From an uncultured Opitutia bacterium (GTDB lineage: Bacteria; Verrucomicrobiota; Verrucomicrobiia; Opitutales; UBA953), in NCBI GenBank assembly GCA_903913915.1, contig CAIWNE010000094.1, forward strand, positions 62,001 to 126,000: a DNA stretch of 64,000 bases. The letters run 5' to 3'. The notes beneath the pieces were generated by a model, which was not told where the DNA came from, made no database searches, and saw nothing but the letters and a program-made list of their open reading frames with translations. Positions within the stretch are counted from its first letter, which is position 1, and the number at the start of each line of letters is the position of its first letter. The position numbers and the translations under genes were made by a program. Positions 15,938-23,624 of this stretch are shown here, piece after piece.

Positions 15938-17278
15938 TCAGATCAGCGCTTCGAGGATCGTGCGTAGCTTCATTTCCGTCTCGGTCGACTCCGCGTCCGG
16001 ATCGGAACCTGCCACGATGCCGGCGCCGGCGAATGCCCTGGCTTCGGAGCCTTTGAGACGCGCGCAGCGCAAGGCCACGAACAGCTTGCCGGTGGACCCG
16101 TCGGAGCTCACCCAGCCGACCGCCCCCGTGTAAAGTCCGCGTTGATGGGGCTCGAAGCCGGGGATGAAGGGAAGGGCGAGCGCCCGAGGCTTGCCGCCGA
16201 CGGCCGGCGTCGGATGGAGTTCGCCCGCGACCTCGAGGAAGCGCCGGTCAGCCGGCATCGTGCCTTCGATCGGGGTACGCAGGTGCATCACGTTGCCGAG
16301 GCGCAGCAGTTCGGCGTTGCGAGACGTCGCGGCCAGGACGCCGACCATGCGGAGGCGGCGGAGGATCGAGGCGGTCACGGCGCTGTGTTCGCGGAGGTCC
16401 TTTTCGCTGGTCAGGAGCGCCTCGGCCAGGCTGGCGTCTTCCGAGGCCGATTCGCCGCGTCGAGTGGTTCCTGCCACTGATTCGGACCGGACGGAGCCGT
16501 CGAAGAGGGAGAGCAAGGTCTCAGGGGTGGAACCGACGAGAGCTCCGTCGGTCTCGTCGACGAGGAAAGTGTGGCATTGCGGATTGCCTCGGCGGAGGCG
16601 ATGCAGCGTCGCGTAGATGCTGAAAGGTTCGGATCGCCGCCAGTCGAAGGCCCGGGAGAGCACGATCTTCTCGAAGGAGCCTTCCTTGATCAGTTCGGTG
16701 GCGCGGAGCACCGCGGACGGGAACCAGGCGCCGCCGACCTCCGAAAGGACGGTCGGGACGGGCGCGCGCGGGGGCGGAGGGGTCGAGCGGTAGCTGAACT
16801 TGCGGAAGCTTTCCGCCCTGATGGCCAGGCGGGCCGCGCAACCCGGGGCGGCGGGCTCGACCAAGGATACGATAGTCAGGCCATCTTCGCTGATGACCTG
16901 CCAGCTGGGCAGGAAGAGCTTCGCCTCGGCGCCTTCGTTGTCCGTGCCGGGATAGAACGGGAAGGTGGCGATGATGCGCGGACGGGCGCCGACGCAGGTC
17001 AGCGTGGCATCGGTGTCGCGCAACCAGCGGTCGGCGTCGTTGAATCTGTTCTCGCCTCGTCCGGACCACTGATGGAGCGGCGACCCCGCGGCGTGGGAAC
17101 GCTTCCTCGACGGATTCTCGAAGTAGCCGCGAGGCGCTGGCTCATTCAGGGTTTCCAGGACGGCGAGCGGATCGAGTTCCGGGACCGGAAAAGTGTAACT
17201 GACGAAACCTTCGCCGCCGGCTCGTTTCTCGGCGTCCGCCAGCTGGGCGGCCTCATCGATCGTCTTGACGGAGTCCAC
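15938..17278 (-). CDS. menF: Isochorismate synthase (chorismate-binding enzyme, MenF/EntC type)
   Basis: It converts chorismate to isochorismate, entering menaquinone (or salicylate/siderophore) synthesis. 446 aa. The C-terminal chorismate-binding domain shows 'KIVLSRA', 'TFLVDETDGALVGSTPE', 'LHPTPAVGG' and 'FAGAGIVAGSDPDAE'. No other men gene is in the window, so menaquinone use is an inference. The start GTG 17278 is uncertain, because homology is weak over the first 90 residues. It lies 36 nt downstream of metG on the same strand. Confidence 0.85.
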   Translation of the reverse strand: MDSVKTIDEAAQLADAEKRAGGEGFVSYTFPVPELDPLAVLETLNEPAPRGYFENPSRKRSHAAGSPLHQWSGRGENRFNDADRWLRDTDATLTCVGARPRIIATFPFYPGTDNEGAEAKLFLPSWQVISEDGLTIVSLVEPAAPGCAARLAIRAESFRKFSYRSTPPPPRAPVPTVLSEVGGAWFPSAVLRATELIKEGSFEKIVLSRAFDWRRSEPFSIYATLHRLRRGNPQCHTFLVDETDGALVGSTPETLLSLFDGSVRSESVAGTTRRGESASEDASLAEALLTSEKDLREHSAVTASILRRLRMVGVLAATSRNAELLRLGNVMHLRTPIEGTMPADRRFLEVAGELHPTPAVGGKPRALALPFIPGFEPHQRGLYTGAVGWVSSDGSTGKLFVALRCARLKGSEARAFAGAGIVAGSDPDAESTETEMKLRTILEALI

Positions 17279-17314
17279 GGCGGTGAAGGTAAGGTCTCCG
17301 CGCTATTTGTCCAA

Positions 17315-18856
17315 TCAGGCCGAAGGAGTTTCTGCGGAAGCCTCGACCGGCGGGAAAAGGATGCACTTTTCGGCCACCTTGGAACCGGTGCAGACGTCAG
17401 ACCAGGCGAGCTGGCCCTCGAAGGAGGTCGCGACGGGGCGGCCGATGTTGGTCAGCAGCTTGTCGCAGGTGGCCGGCATCACGGGGGTCAGCAACGTCCC
17501 GACGAGGCGGAGGCCTTCGGCCACGTGCGCGAGACAGGAATCCAGCCGGGCGCGGTCGGCGGGATCGGCGGACTTCGCCAGTTTCCATGGCGCACGGGCT
17601 TCGATGTAGGCGTTCATCGCGCTGATGAAGACCCAGAGGGCTTCGAGGGCGTGGCTGACCTGATAGTCGGCGAAGGCCTCGGCGTACTTCTTGGCCGAAA
17701 CATCCCAGAGCTGCCGCAGGTTCTTCTCCAGGTCCTCGTCGGCCGAGGCGGCCGGAATCGCGCCGGCATAGTTGCGTCCCACCATGTTGAGCAGCCGGTT
17801 GACGAGGTTGCCGAGATTGTTCCCGAGGTCGGCCTTATAGCGGTTCTCGAAGGTGAGCGTCGAGAAGTCGGCGTCCTGTCCGACGACCATCTCCCGGCAA
17901 AGGTAGAAACGGAACGCGTCGGCGCCATGCGTCGAGGCGTAGCCGAGGGTGTTCGTCGCGTTGCCGGAACTCTTGGAGGCTTTCTGGTTGTTGACGGTCC
18001 ACCAGCCGTGGACGAGCAGCTGCCGCGGCGGCTCGATGCCCATCGCCTTGAGCATGCAAGGCCAGTAGACGGCGTGGGGTGGCGAAAGGATGTCCTTGCC
18101 GATGACGTGGACGTCGGCCGGCCAGAAGCCCTTTTCGGCGACGGCGGAGTAGTAGTTCGTCAGGGCGTCGAACCAGACGTAGGTGACGAACGACGTGTCG
18201 AAGGGAAGTTCGATGCCCCAGGTCAGGCGCGATTTCGGGCGCGAGATGCAGAGGTCGTTCATCGGTTCCTTCAGGAATTCGAGGACCTGGTTCTGCCGGA
18301 AGCGGGGAGTGATGAAATCCGGATGGGACTTGATGTGCTCGACGAGCCAGGGCTGGAACTGGGTGAGCTTGAAATAATAGTTCTCCTCCGTCGTCTGCGT
18401 GACTTCGCCGTAGATCTCCGGCCAGGAGCCGTCGGGGGCGCGGTCCTTGTCCGTGAGGAACTGTTCCTGCCGCGTCGAATACCAGTCGGTCTTCTGGCCT
18501 TTGTAGATCAGGCCTTGGTCGAAGAGTTTCTGGAGGAACTGTTGCACGACCTTCTTGTGCCGTGGTTCGGTGGTACGGATGTAGTCGTCGTTCGAGATGT
18601 TCAGGTCGCCGAGCATCCCTTTGAAGACGGCGGCGATCTCGTCGACGAGGACCTGGGGCTCGACGCCGCGCTTCAGGGCGGTCTGCTGGACCTTCTGCCC
18701 ATGTTCATCGAGTCCGGTCAGGAAGTGCACCTGGCGCCCGCCCATGCGCATGTGGCGCGAGATCACGTCGGAGAGGACTTTCTCGTAGGCGTGGCCGAGG
18801 TGCGGCGAGCCGTTGGCGTAGTCGATGGCCGTGGTGATGTAGAACGGACTGGGCAT
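17315..18856 (-). CDS. metG: Methionyl-tRNA synthetase
   Basis: This class I aminoacyl-tRNA synthetase has 513 aa. The HIGH signature appears as 'ANGSPHLGHAYEKVLSD', the catalytic GLDEHG as 'FLTGLDEHGQKV', and the KMSKS loop as 'NNQKASKSSGNA'. The length and lack of a C-terminal tRNA-binding extension fit the short bacterial type. The connective-peptide zinc knuckle (YCxxCE in many MetRS) is replaced by 'DWYSTRQEQF', without cysteines. Probably first gene of metG-menF-dtd-hisF. Confidence 0.94.
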   Translation of the reverse strand: MPSPFYITTAIDYANGSPHLGHAYEKVLSDVISRHMRMGGRQVHFLTGLDEHGQKVQQTALKRGVEPQVLVDEIAAVFKGMLGDLNISNDDYIRTTEPRHKKVVQQFLQKLFDQGLIYKGQKTDWYSTRQEQFLTDKDRAPDGSWPEIYGEVTQTTEENYYFKLTQFQPWLVEHIKSHPDFITPRFRQNQVLEFLKEPMNDLCISRPKSRLTWGIELPFDTSFVTYVWFDALTNYYSAVAEKGFWPADVHVIGKDILSPPHAVYWPCMLKAMGIEPPRQLLVHGWWTVNNQKASKSSGNATNTLGYASTHGADAFRFYLCREMVVGQDADFSTLTFENRYKADLGNNLGNLVNRLLNMVGRNYAGAIPAASADEDLEKNLRQLWDVSAKKYAEAFADYQVSHALEALWVFISAMNAYIEARAPWKLAKSADPADRARLDSCLAHVAEGLRLVGTLLTPVMPATCDKLLTNIGRPVATSFEGQLAWSDVCTGSKVAEKCILFPPVEASAETPSA

Positions 18857-18935
18857 GAAAGTATTACCCTAGGGAGATAGGGGATACGAAGCCCTCAGGA
18901 CAACCCCGAAGGCGGGTGCCGGCGGGAAAGCGGCC

Positions 18936-20720
18936 TCAGACGGCGTCGCCGGCCCGGACGATATGGGGCTGGTAGGCGATTTCGAAGCCGTAAGCCGTGC
19001 CGGCCCGCAGGGGCATGGACTTGTCGCGCTGAAGCGTCTGGTAGAAATGGACCTTACCCCAGCAGGTACGATGCTTGGGGTTGTCGCTTACGACCTTGGT
19101 CTCGGCCCAGGTCGAATGGAAATCGTCCTTCAGGACCTCGCAGCGATGCGATTCGGCGCCAAGCACCAAGGCGTTGCCCGGGGTCATGCGGGAGTGCGTC
19201 GTGGCGATCGGCAGGACGAGGCGGAATTCCTCCAGCACCACGGCGGCCTTGGCCGTCAGGGTGTAGCGGGCGACGAGGCGGCCGCCGTTGAATTCCCAAT
19301 CCACCTTGAGCGAGGCGACGTTGGCGGAGAGCTTCTCGTCGCGGTCGATCAGGTCAGGCTGGTCGTAGCGGAAGTGATAGGTGCCGGCCTTCGTGCCCAT
19401 GGCGACCTGGGCGTTCTTGCCGTAGAAGGAAGGGGTATAGGTCTTTCCGCCGATCGTGAACTCGGGGATGAAGGGGGTGGTCTGCAGATTGGACGGCCAG
19501 TCGAAGACGCCGGGCATGTGCGGGAACGCCAGCGAATCGGAGAAACGGTGGGAGCCGGCGGAGACCAGCGGCAGGATGACATGGAGGCCCGAGGCGGGGT
19601 CCTGGTAGGAGAGCAGGCCTTGTTCCTTGCGCGGCGACTTGTCGAAGGAGAAGAAGCGGCAGACGGGCAGGCGGCTGGACGGCTTCACGACTTCCATCGC
19701 CCCGCCGATGGTCTTCGCGAGGCGGGACCACTGGGAGAGGTAGCGTGCGGCGTCGAAATTGGCCATGCGCGTGGTGTGGCCGGGGATGGTGTCGCGCTCG
19801 GCGTCGCGCACGATGATCAGGCCGTGTTCGGCGTCGAAGAACGTGGTGAAGAAGTTGGCGTAAAGGCGACGGACGAGGTCGCGTGCCAAGGCTTCCTTTT
19901 CGACGGGCACCCAGCGGTCGCGGAGGGCCTGGAGGAGGAGGGTGATGCAATGCATCTGGCCGTAGGCGCCGATGCCGCGGCCGTAGCACCAACCCAGTCC
20001 GTCGTCGCGGACGGTATCCATGATCACGCGGACATACTTCTCGGCCAGGGCGCGGAGCTTGGGCAGCTTGGAATCGCGGAGCTGGATGTTGGCGTGAAGC
20101 TGCAGGGACTGACGGATGAAGATCAGCGAAACGACGCCGTAGAGGTCGAAGGCGCCTCCGAAATTCTCGGCGTTCGCCGCCTTGGAGGCTTCGTCGTGGA
20201 AACCGCCGGTGGAGGCCGCGGCGATGCGGTCCATGAAGCGGTCTACGAGGGGGCCGGTCTCGTCCTTCTTGGTCAGGCCGAAGGAGAAGCGACAGACTGC
20301 CTTGGCGATGTCGAAGGCTTGGACGTGGTCGTGGTGGTCATGCTCGATGGCCAGGCGCTCGTCGATGAGGGCGCGGGTCGCTTCGTCGAGGATCTCCCAG
20401 ACGGGGTTGCGTTCGCGGGTCGGCCCGAAGGCCAGGAGTCCGAGGCAGGCGAAGGCCATGCCGTTGTCGGAGCCTTTGCTGATCCGGACCTGCGCGGTGA
20501 TGGTGCGCGCGACGATCTCGGCGATGTTCTGGCGGTCGAGGTGGAGCTCCCCGGTGGCGCGGAAGTATTCCCCGAAGGCCAGGGCGGCGTGGCCGGGCTC
20601 GTCAGCCCGGGAGACTTCCCCGGCGACGGGCACGACGGTGCCATCAGCTGCGAGGGAATTGAAGTTGAGTTTGAGGAGGGCCTTGGTCTGGTCCAGGCAC
20701 TGGCTCGCGAAATTCTGCAT
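18936..20720 (-). CDS. Uncharacterised 594-aa protein, possible carbohydrate-active (alpha/alpha)-toroid enzyme
   Basis: I cannot assign a family. The first 350 residues look helical with repeated aromatic/acidic stretches such as 'EHDHHDHVQAFDIAKAVC', 'GGAFDLYGVVSL' and 'LGWCYGRGIGAYGQMH'. The last 230 residues are beta-rich ('GLHVILPLVSAGSHRFSDSL', 'DWEFNGGRLVARYTLTAKA'). This helical-toroid plus beta-sandwich plan recalls polysaccharide lyases and GH-type hydrolases (inference). No signal peptide is visible, so it would be cytoplasmic. It is flanked by metG and a small membrane protein, with no CAZyme neighbours. TTGACT lies 40 nt upstream of the ATG. Confidence 0.7.
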   Translation of the reverse strand: MQNFASQCLDQTKALLKLNFNSLAADGTVVPVAGEVSRADEPGHAALAFGEYFRATGELHLDRQNIAEIVARTITAQVRISKGSDNGMAFACLGLLAFGPTRERNPVWEILDEATRALIDERLAIEHDHHDHVQAFDIAKAVCRFSFGLTKKDETGPLVDRFMDRIAAASTGGFHDEASKAANAENFGGAFDLYGVVSLIFIRQSLQLHANIQLRDSKLPKLRALAEKYVRVIMDTVRDDGLGWCYGRGIGAYGQMHCITLLLQALRDRWVPVEKEALARDLVRRLYANFFTTFFDAEHGLIIVRDAERDTIPGHTTRMANFDAARYLSQWSRLAKTIGGAMEVVKPSSRLPVCRFFSFDKSPRKEQGLLSYQDPASGLHVILPLVSAGSHRFSDSLAFPHMPGVFDWPSNLQTTPFIPEFTIGGKTYTPSFYGKNAQVAMGTKAGTYHFRYDQPDLIDRDEKLSANVASLKVDWEFNGGRLVARYTLTAKAAVVLEEFRLVLPIATTHSRMTPGNALVLGAESHRCEVLKDDFHSTWAETKVVSDNPKHRTCWGKVHFYQTLQRDKSMPLRAGTAYGFEIAYQPHIVRAGDAV

Positions 20721-20830
20721 GCGAAAGGTTTGGATTGGGGCAGGGGGGTGCCTCAGTCAATGCCTCATCGTAAAAAATTCGTTATTTCGACGTTCCTTAC
20801 CCTGGTCATAAGCGCAGGGACGCCTTGCCT

Positions 20831-21361
20831 TCAGGACTCGAAGACGACTTCGACCGGACAGCGGGAAAGCCTTGATAAGAGCCTTCCGTGGGCCTGCAGG
20901 GGCCACCAACGGTACAGATGGATGTCGATGGGCTTCCACAGTCCCACCCACCCGCAGATCGTCAGTCCTTCGCGGATGAAGTCGCCCAGCCGATGGCCGG
21001 GGGTGATGAGGTCGCGCAGGACCAGCGTGGCGGCCAGGAAGATCAGGCCGATCAGCAGGGCGGCACGGCCCTCGCGGAAGAGGCCGCCGAGGTCCTGGCT
21101 CGCGATCCGGGCCCGGTAATCGAAATAATGCTGGATCGATTCCTTCACCAGCCGCGCGGCTTCAACGTCCTCCGGCTGGCGGAGGACGATCCTGATGCGC
21201 AGGTCGGAGTCCCGCCGATGCTCGCGCGCCCAGCTGAGGATGAACTCCTCGGCGTCATGGTCCAGGTCGCGCTCATGGAACGGCGAGGGGTCCATGGTGT
21301 TGAAGAGCTGGCCGACGTTGTTGAGCCTGAGTTCGATCAGGCCGGGAGGTTGGGAGGTCAT
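20831..21361 (-). CDS. Conserved small membrane protein, unknown function
   Basis: The 176-aa protein has a soluble N-terminal half with 'FNTMDPSPFHERDLDHDAEE', a charged linker, then a hydrophobic segment 'ALLIGLIFLAATLVLRDLI' (about 108-126) and a second hydrophobic stretch 'GLTICGWVGLWKPIDIHLY' (about 137-156). The C-terminus 'CPVEVVFES' is short and cytoplasm-like. The PSPFHERDLD motif is familiar from a widespread uncharacterised family with two membrane segments. Its ATG is 1 nt past the S9 peptidase stop, so it belongs to that transcript. Confidence 0.75.
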   Translation of the reverse strand: MTSQPPGLIELRLNNVGQLFNTMDPSPFHERDLDHDAEEFILSWAREHRRDSDLRIRIVLRQPEDVEAARLVKESIQHYFDYRARIASQDLGGLFREGRAALLIGLIFLAATLVLRDLITPGHRLGDFIREGLTICGWVGLWKPIDIHLYRWWPLQAHGRLLSRLSRCPVEVVFES

Positions 21362-21362
21362 C

Positions 21363-23579
21363 TTAAAGGGGGAGCGGCCTGCCTAGGGCCGATTGGAAGA
21401 ATCGCGCACGCTTCTCACGCATCTCGTTGGATTCGCCGGCGCCATGATTGGCGCCTGGCACGACGTGGAACTCGACCTGGTCCTTCTTGCTCGCCGCCAG
21501 CAAGGCGTCGCGGAAGTCATAGCTGCACTTCACGTCGACGTTGGTGTCGGATTCTCCGACGGAAAGGAAGAGGCGTCCTTTCAGGTTGGCGGCGTAATGC
21601 GCGCAGGAGTTTTCCTCATACCAAGGACCGATGGGGTAGCCTAGCCATTGCTCGTTCCACCAGAGCTTGTCGATCCGGTTGTCGTAGCAGCCGCAGTCAG
21701 CGGCGCCGGCCTTATAGAAATCGCCATGCAGCAGGACGGCGTGCGCGGTATTCTGTCCGCCGGCCGAGCCGCCGAAGATGCCGACGCGTGAGAGGTCCAT
21801 GTTGGGTTCCGTCTTGGCGAGCGCCTTGATCCAGGCGATGCGATCGTCGAAGCCACCGTCCTTAAGGTTGCGCCAGCAGTACTGGTGGAACTCCTTGCCG
21901 CGGTTGTTGGTGCCGCGTCCGTCCATCTGGACGACGTAGAACCCGCAAGACGCAAGCTCGCGATGGTTGCGGTTCCACCAATTGAACGAATGTGGGGCGA
22001 AGGAGCCGTGCGGCCCGGCGTAGATGTTCTCGATCACCGGATATTTCTTCTTCGGGTCGAACGGGTGAGGCCGTGTCACGACCCCCCAGATGTCGAACTT
22101 CCCGTCCCGGTCCTTGGCCACGAACGGCTTGGTGGCCGTCCAGCCGGCTTTCTTGAGCGGCGTGGGGTCGGCTTCCCCCAGCTTCGCGATGAAGTGTCCG
22201 TCGAGACCGCTGCGGAGCGTGAAGGTGGGCGGCGTGTCGACCCGTGATGACGTATCGATCAAGGTGCGGCGATCGGGGGAGAAGGTGGCCTCATGATTTC
22301 CGTCGGTCGGCGTGAGGTCGACGAGCCCTCGCCCATCCAGGCCGACCTTGCAGAAATGTTGGTGATAAGGGTTTTCGCCGGGATTGCGGCCTAACGCCAC
22401 GAAGGTCACGGATCCCTCCTTTTCGTCCACCTTGATGATTTCTTTCGTCACCCAAGTCCCTGAGGTGAGGGGTTGGACGGTCTTTCCGTCCTTCAGGCCT
22501 ACGGAATACAGGTGCAGCCAGCCGGTGCGCTCCGACATCCAGAGCGTCCGCTGTTCGCTCAGGTCGAAGCGGTAGCGCGTCGCGAAGGAGTAGACGAACT
22601 TAGGGTCTTCTTCCGTGATCATTCGCCGCCAGGTTCGGCGCACGACGTCATATTCGATGATGCCGTGCCCGGTGAAGCCGCGCTTGATGAACTCGGAGGT
22701 CAGGCGCTGGGAGTCCGCAGACCAGTCGAGCCGTTCGGTGGTGTGGGCCTGTGGCAGCACTCCAGCGGCCGGCCGGCCGAGGTTATCGCCCTCGGCCGAG
22801 AAGACCCACGGGATGCGCTCGGTGCGATCGTCACCCGGCTTGTCGTAGGGAATCGTCTTCTTGGTCTGCTTCACCGAGTCGGTGACGAGATATTGGCGTA
22901 CCGGCGCCACGCGCTCGCGCCAGAGGGCGAAATGGCGGCCGTCCGGCGACCAGCTCGCCGGGCCGACCCAGCCGTCCTTACCCTCGACGCCATCTTGGGT
23001 GAGCTTCGTCTCGCGGTTGCCGTTCCTGGTCTCTATGAGGAACACGTTGCCTCCCCGGAGTTCCACCCGACGTTCTCCGGACGGAGATTCAGCTTGCTGA
23101 CGCGAGTAGGAAAGGCGGCGTGATTCTCCCGGGCCTTTGCCGGTTTTCTCAGGCGTGGCGGCGTCGGATTTCTTGCCAGGTTGCGTAGGCGTAAGACGTT
23201 GGTTGGCTTCGACGATCCAGGCTTCGCCGTCCGATTCCAACCGGACGCGCCCATCGTCGAGGGCGTGGACTCGGCTGAACGGCCACTTCTTGGAGGTCAC
23301 CTTGTTCTTGGTGAGTTCGGATAGGGCGGCCGCGACCTTCTCGTGGTCGAACGCAGGACGGACCTGGCCGGTCGCGCAATCCGCCAGCTTCCATGTCTGG
23401 CCCGAACTTTCGCGCCAAGAGTAGGTCATCAGGCGTCCCGATTCCGACCAGCGCACGTTTTCCGGCCGGGACATCTGGGCTGGCCAATACCAGGCGTCGT
23501 ATTGTTTCTGCCATTCCGCGATCAGCGAGGGTTCGGCGAAAGCCAGCAGCGGGGCGAACAGCAGGAGACGAAACAGCAT
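21363..23579 (-). CDS. Secreted S9-family peptidase (dipeptidyl-peptidase IV-like)
   Basis: This 738-aa serine peptidase of the prolyl oligopeptidase clan probably cleaves X-Pro peptides outside the cytoplasm. A signal peptide 'MLFRLLLFAPLLAFAEP' leads. A beta-propeller (about 40-480) follows, then an alpha/beta-hydrolase domain with the nucleophile in 'GIFGGSAGGQN', the aspartate region 'SVGESDTNVDV' and the histidine in 'PGANHGAGES'. 'NIYAGPHGSFAPHSFN' is typical of DPP IV. TTGAGT lies 34 nt upstream of the ATG as a -35 candidate. Confidence 0.88.
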   Translation of the reverse strand: MLFRLLLFAPLLAFAEPSLIAEWQKQYDAWYWPAQMSRPENVRWSESGRLMTYSWRESSGQTWKLADCATGQVRPAFDHEKVAAALSELTKNKVTSKKWPFSRVHALDDGRVRLESDGEAWIVEANQRLTPTQPGKKSDAATPEKTGKGPGESRRLSYSRQQAESPSGERRVELRGGNVFLIETRNGNRETKLTQDGVEGKDGWVGPASWSPDGRHFALWRERVAPVRQYLVTDSVKQTKKTIPYDKPGDDRTERIPWVFSAEGDNLGRPAAGVLPQAHTTERLDWSADSQRLTSEFIKRGFTGHGIIEYDVVRRTWRRMITEEDPKFVYSFATRYRFDLSEQRTLWMSERTGWLHLYSVGLKDGKTVQPLTSGTWVTKEIIKVDEKEGSVTFVALGRNPGENPYHQHFCKVGLDGRGLVDLTPTDGNHEATFSPDRRTLIDTSSRVDTPPTFTLRSGLDGHFIAKLGEADPTPLKKAGWTATKPFVAKDRDGKFDIWGVVTRPHPFDPKKKYPVIENIYAGPHGSFAPHSFNWWNRNHRELASCGFYVVQMDGRGTNNRGKEFHQYCWRNLKDGGFDDRIAWIKALAKTEPNMDLSRVGIFGGSAGGQNTAHAVLLHGDFYKAGAADCGCYDNRIDKLWWNEQWLGYPIGPWYEENSCAHYAANLKGRLFLSVGESDTNVDVKCSYDFRDALLAASKKDQVEFHVVPGANHGAGESNEMREKRARFFQSALGRPLPL

Positions 23580-23624
23580 AGGCGTATTTCAGGCTTTCGC
23601 CGGACATACTCAACCCAGCAGAGC

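Noticed and set aside
16571-18880. 769-aa plus-strand ORF
   Set aside because: It is antisense to menF and metG, both with clear motifs; the translation is Gly/Arg/Asp-rich with no domain, as expected from the opposite frame of a GC-rich gene.
18963-21119. 718-aa plus-strand ORF
   Set aside because: It lies antisense to the 594-aa and 176-aa genes and has the same shadow composition. The minus-strand frames show ordered hydrophobic and aromatic patterns.
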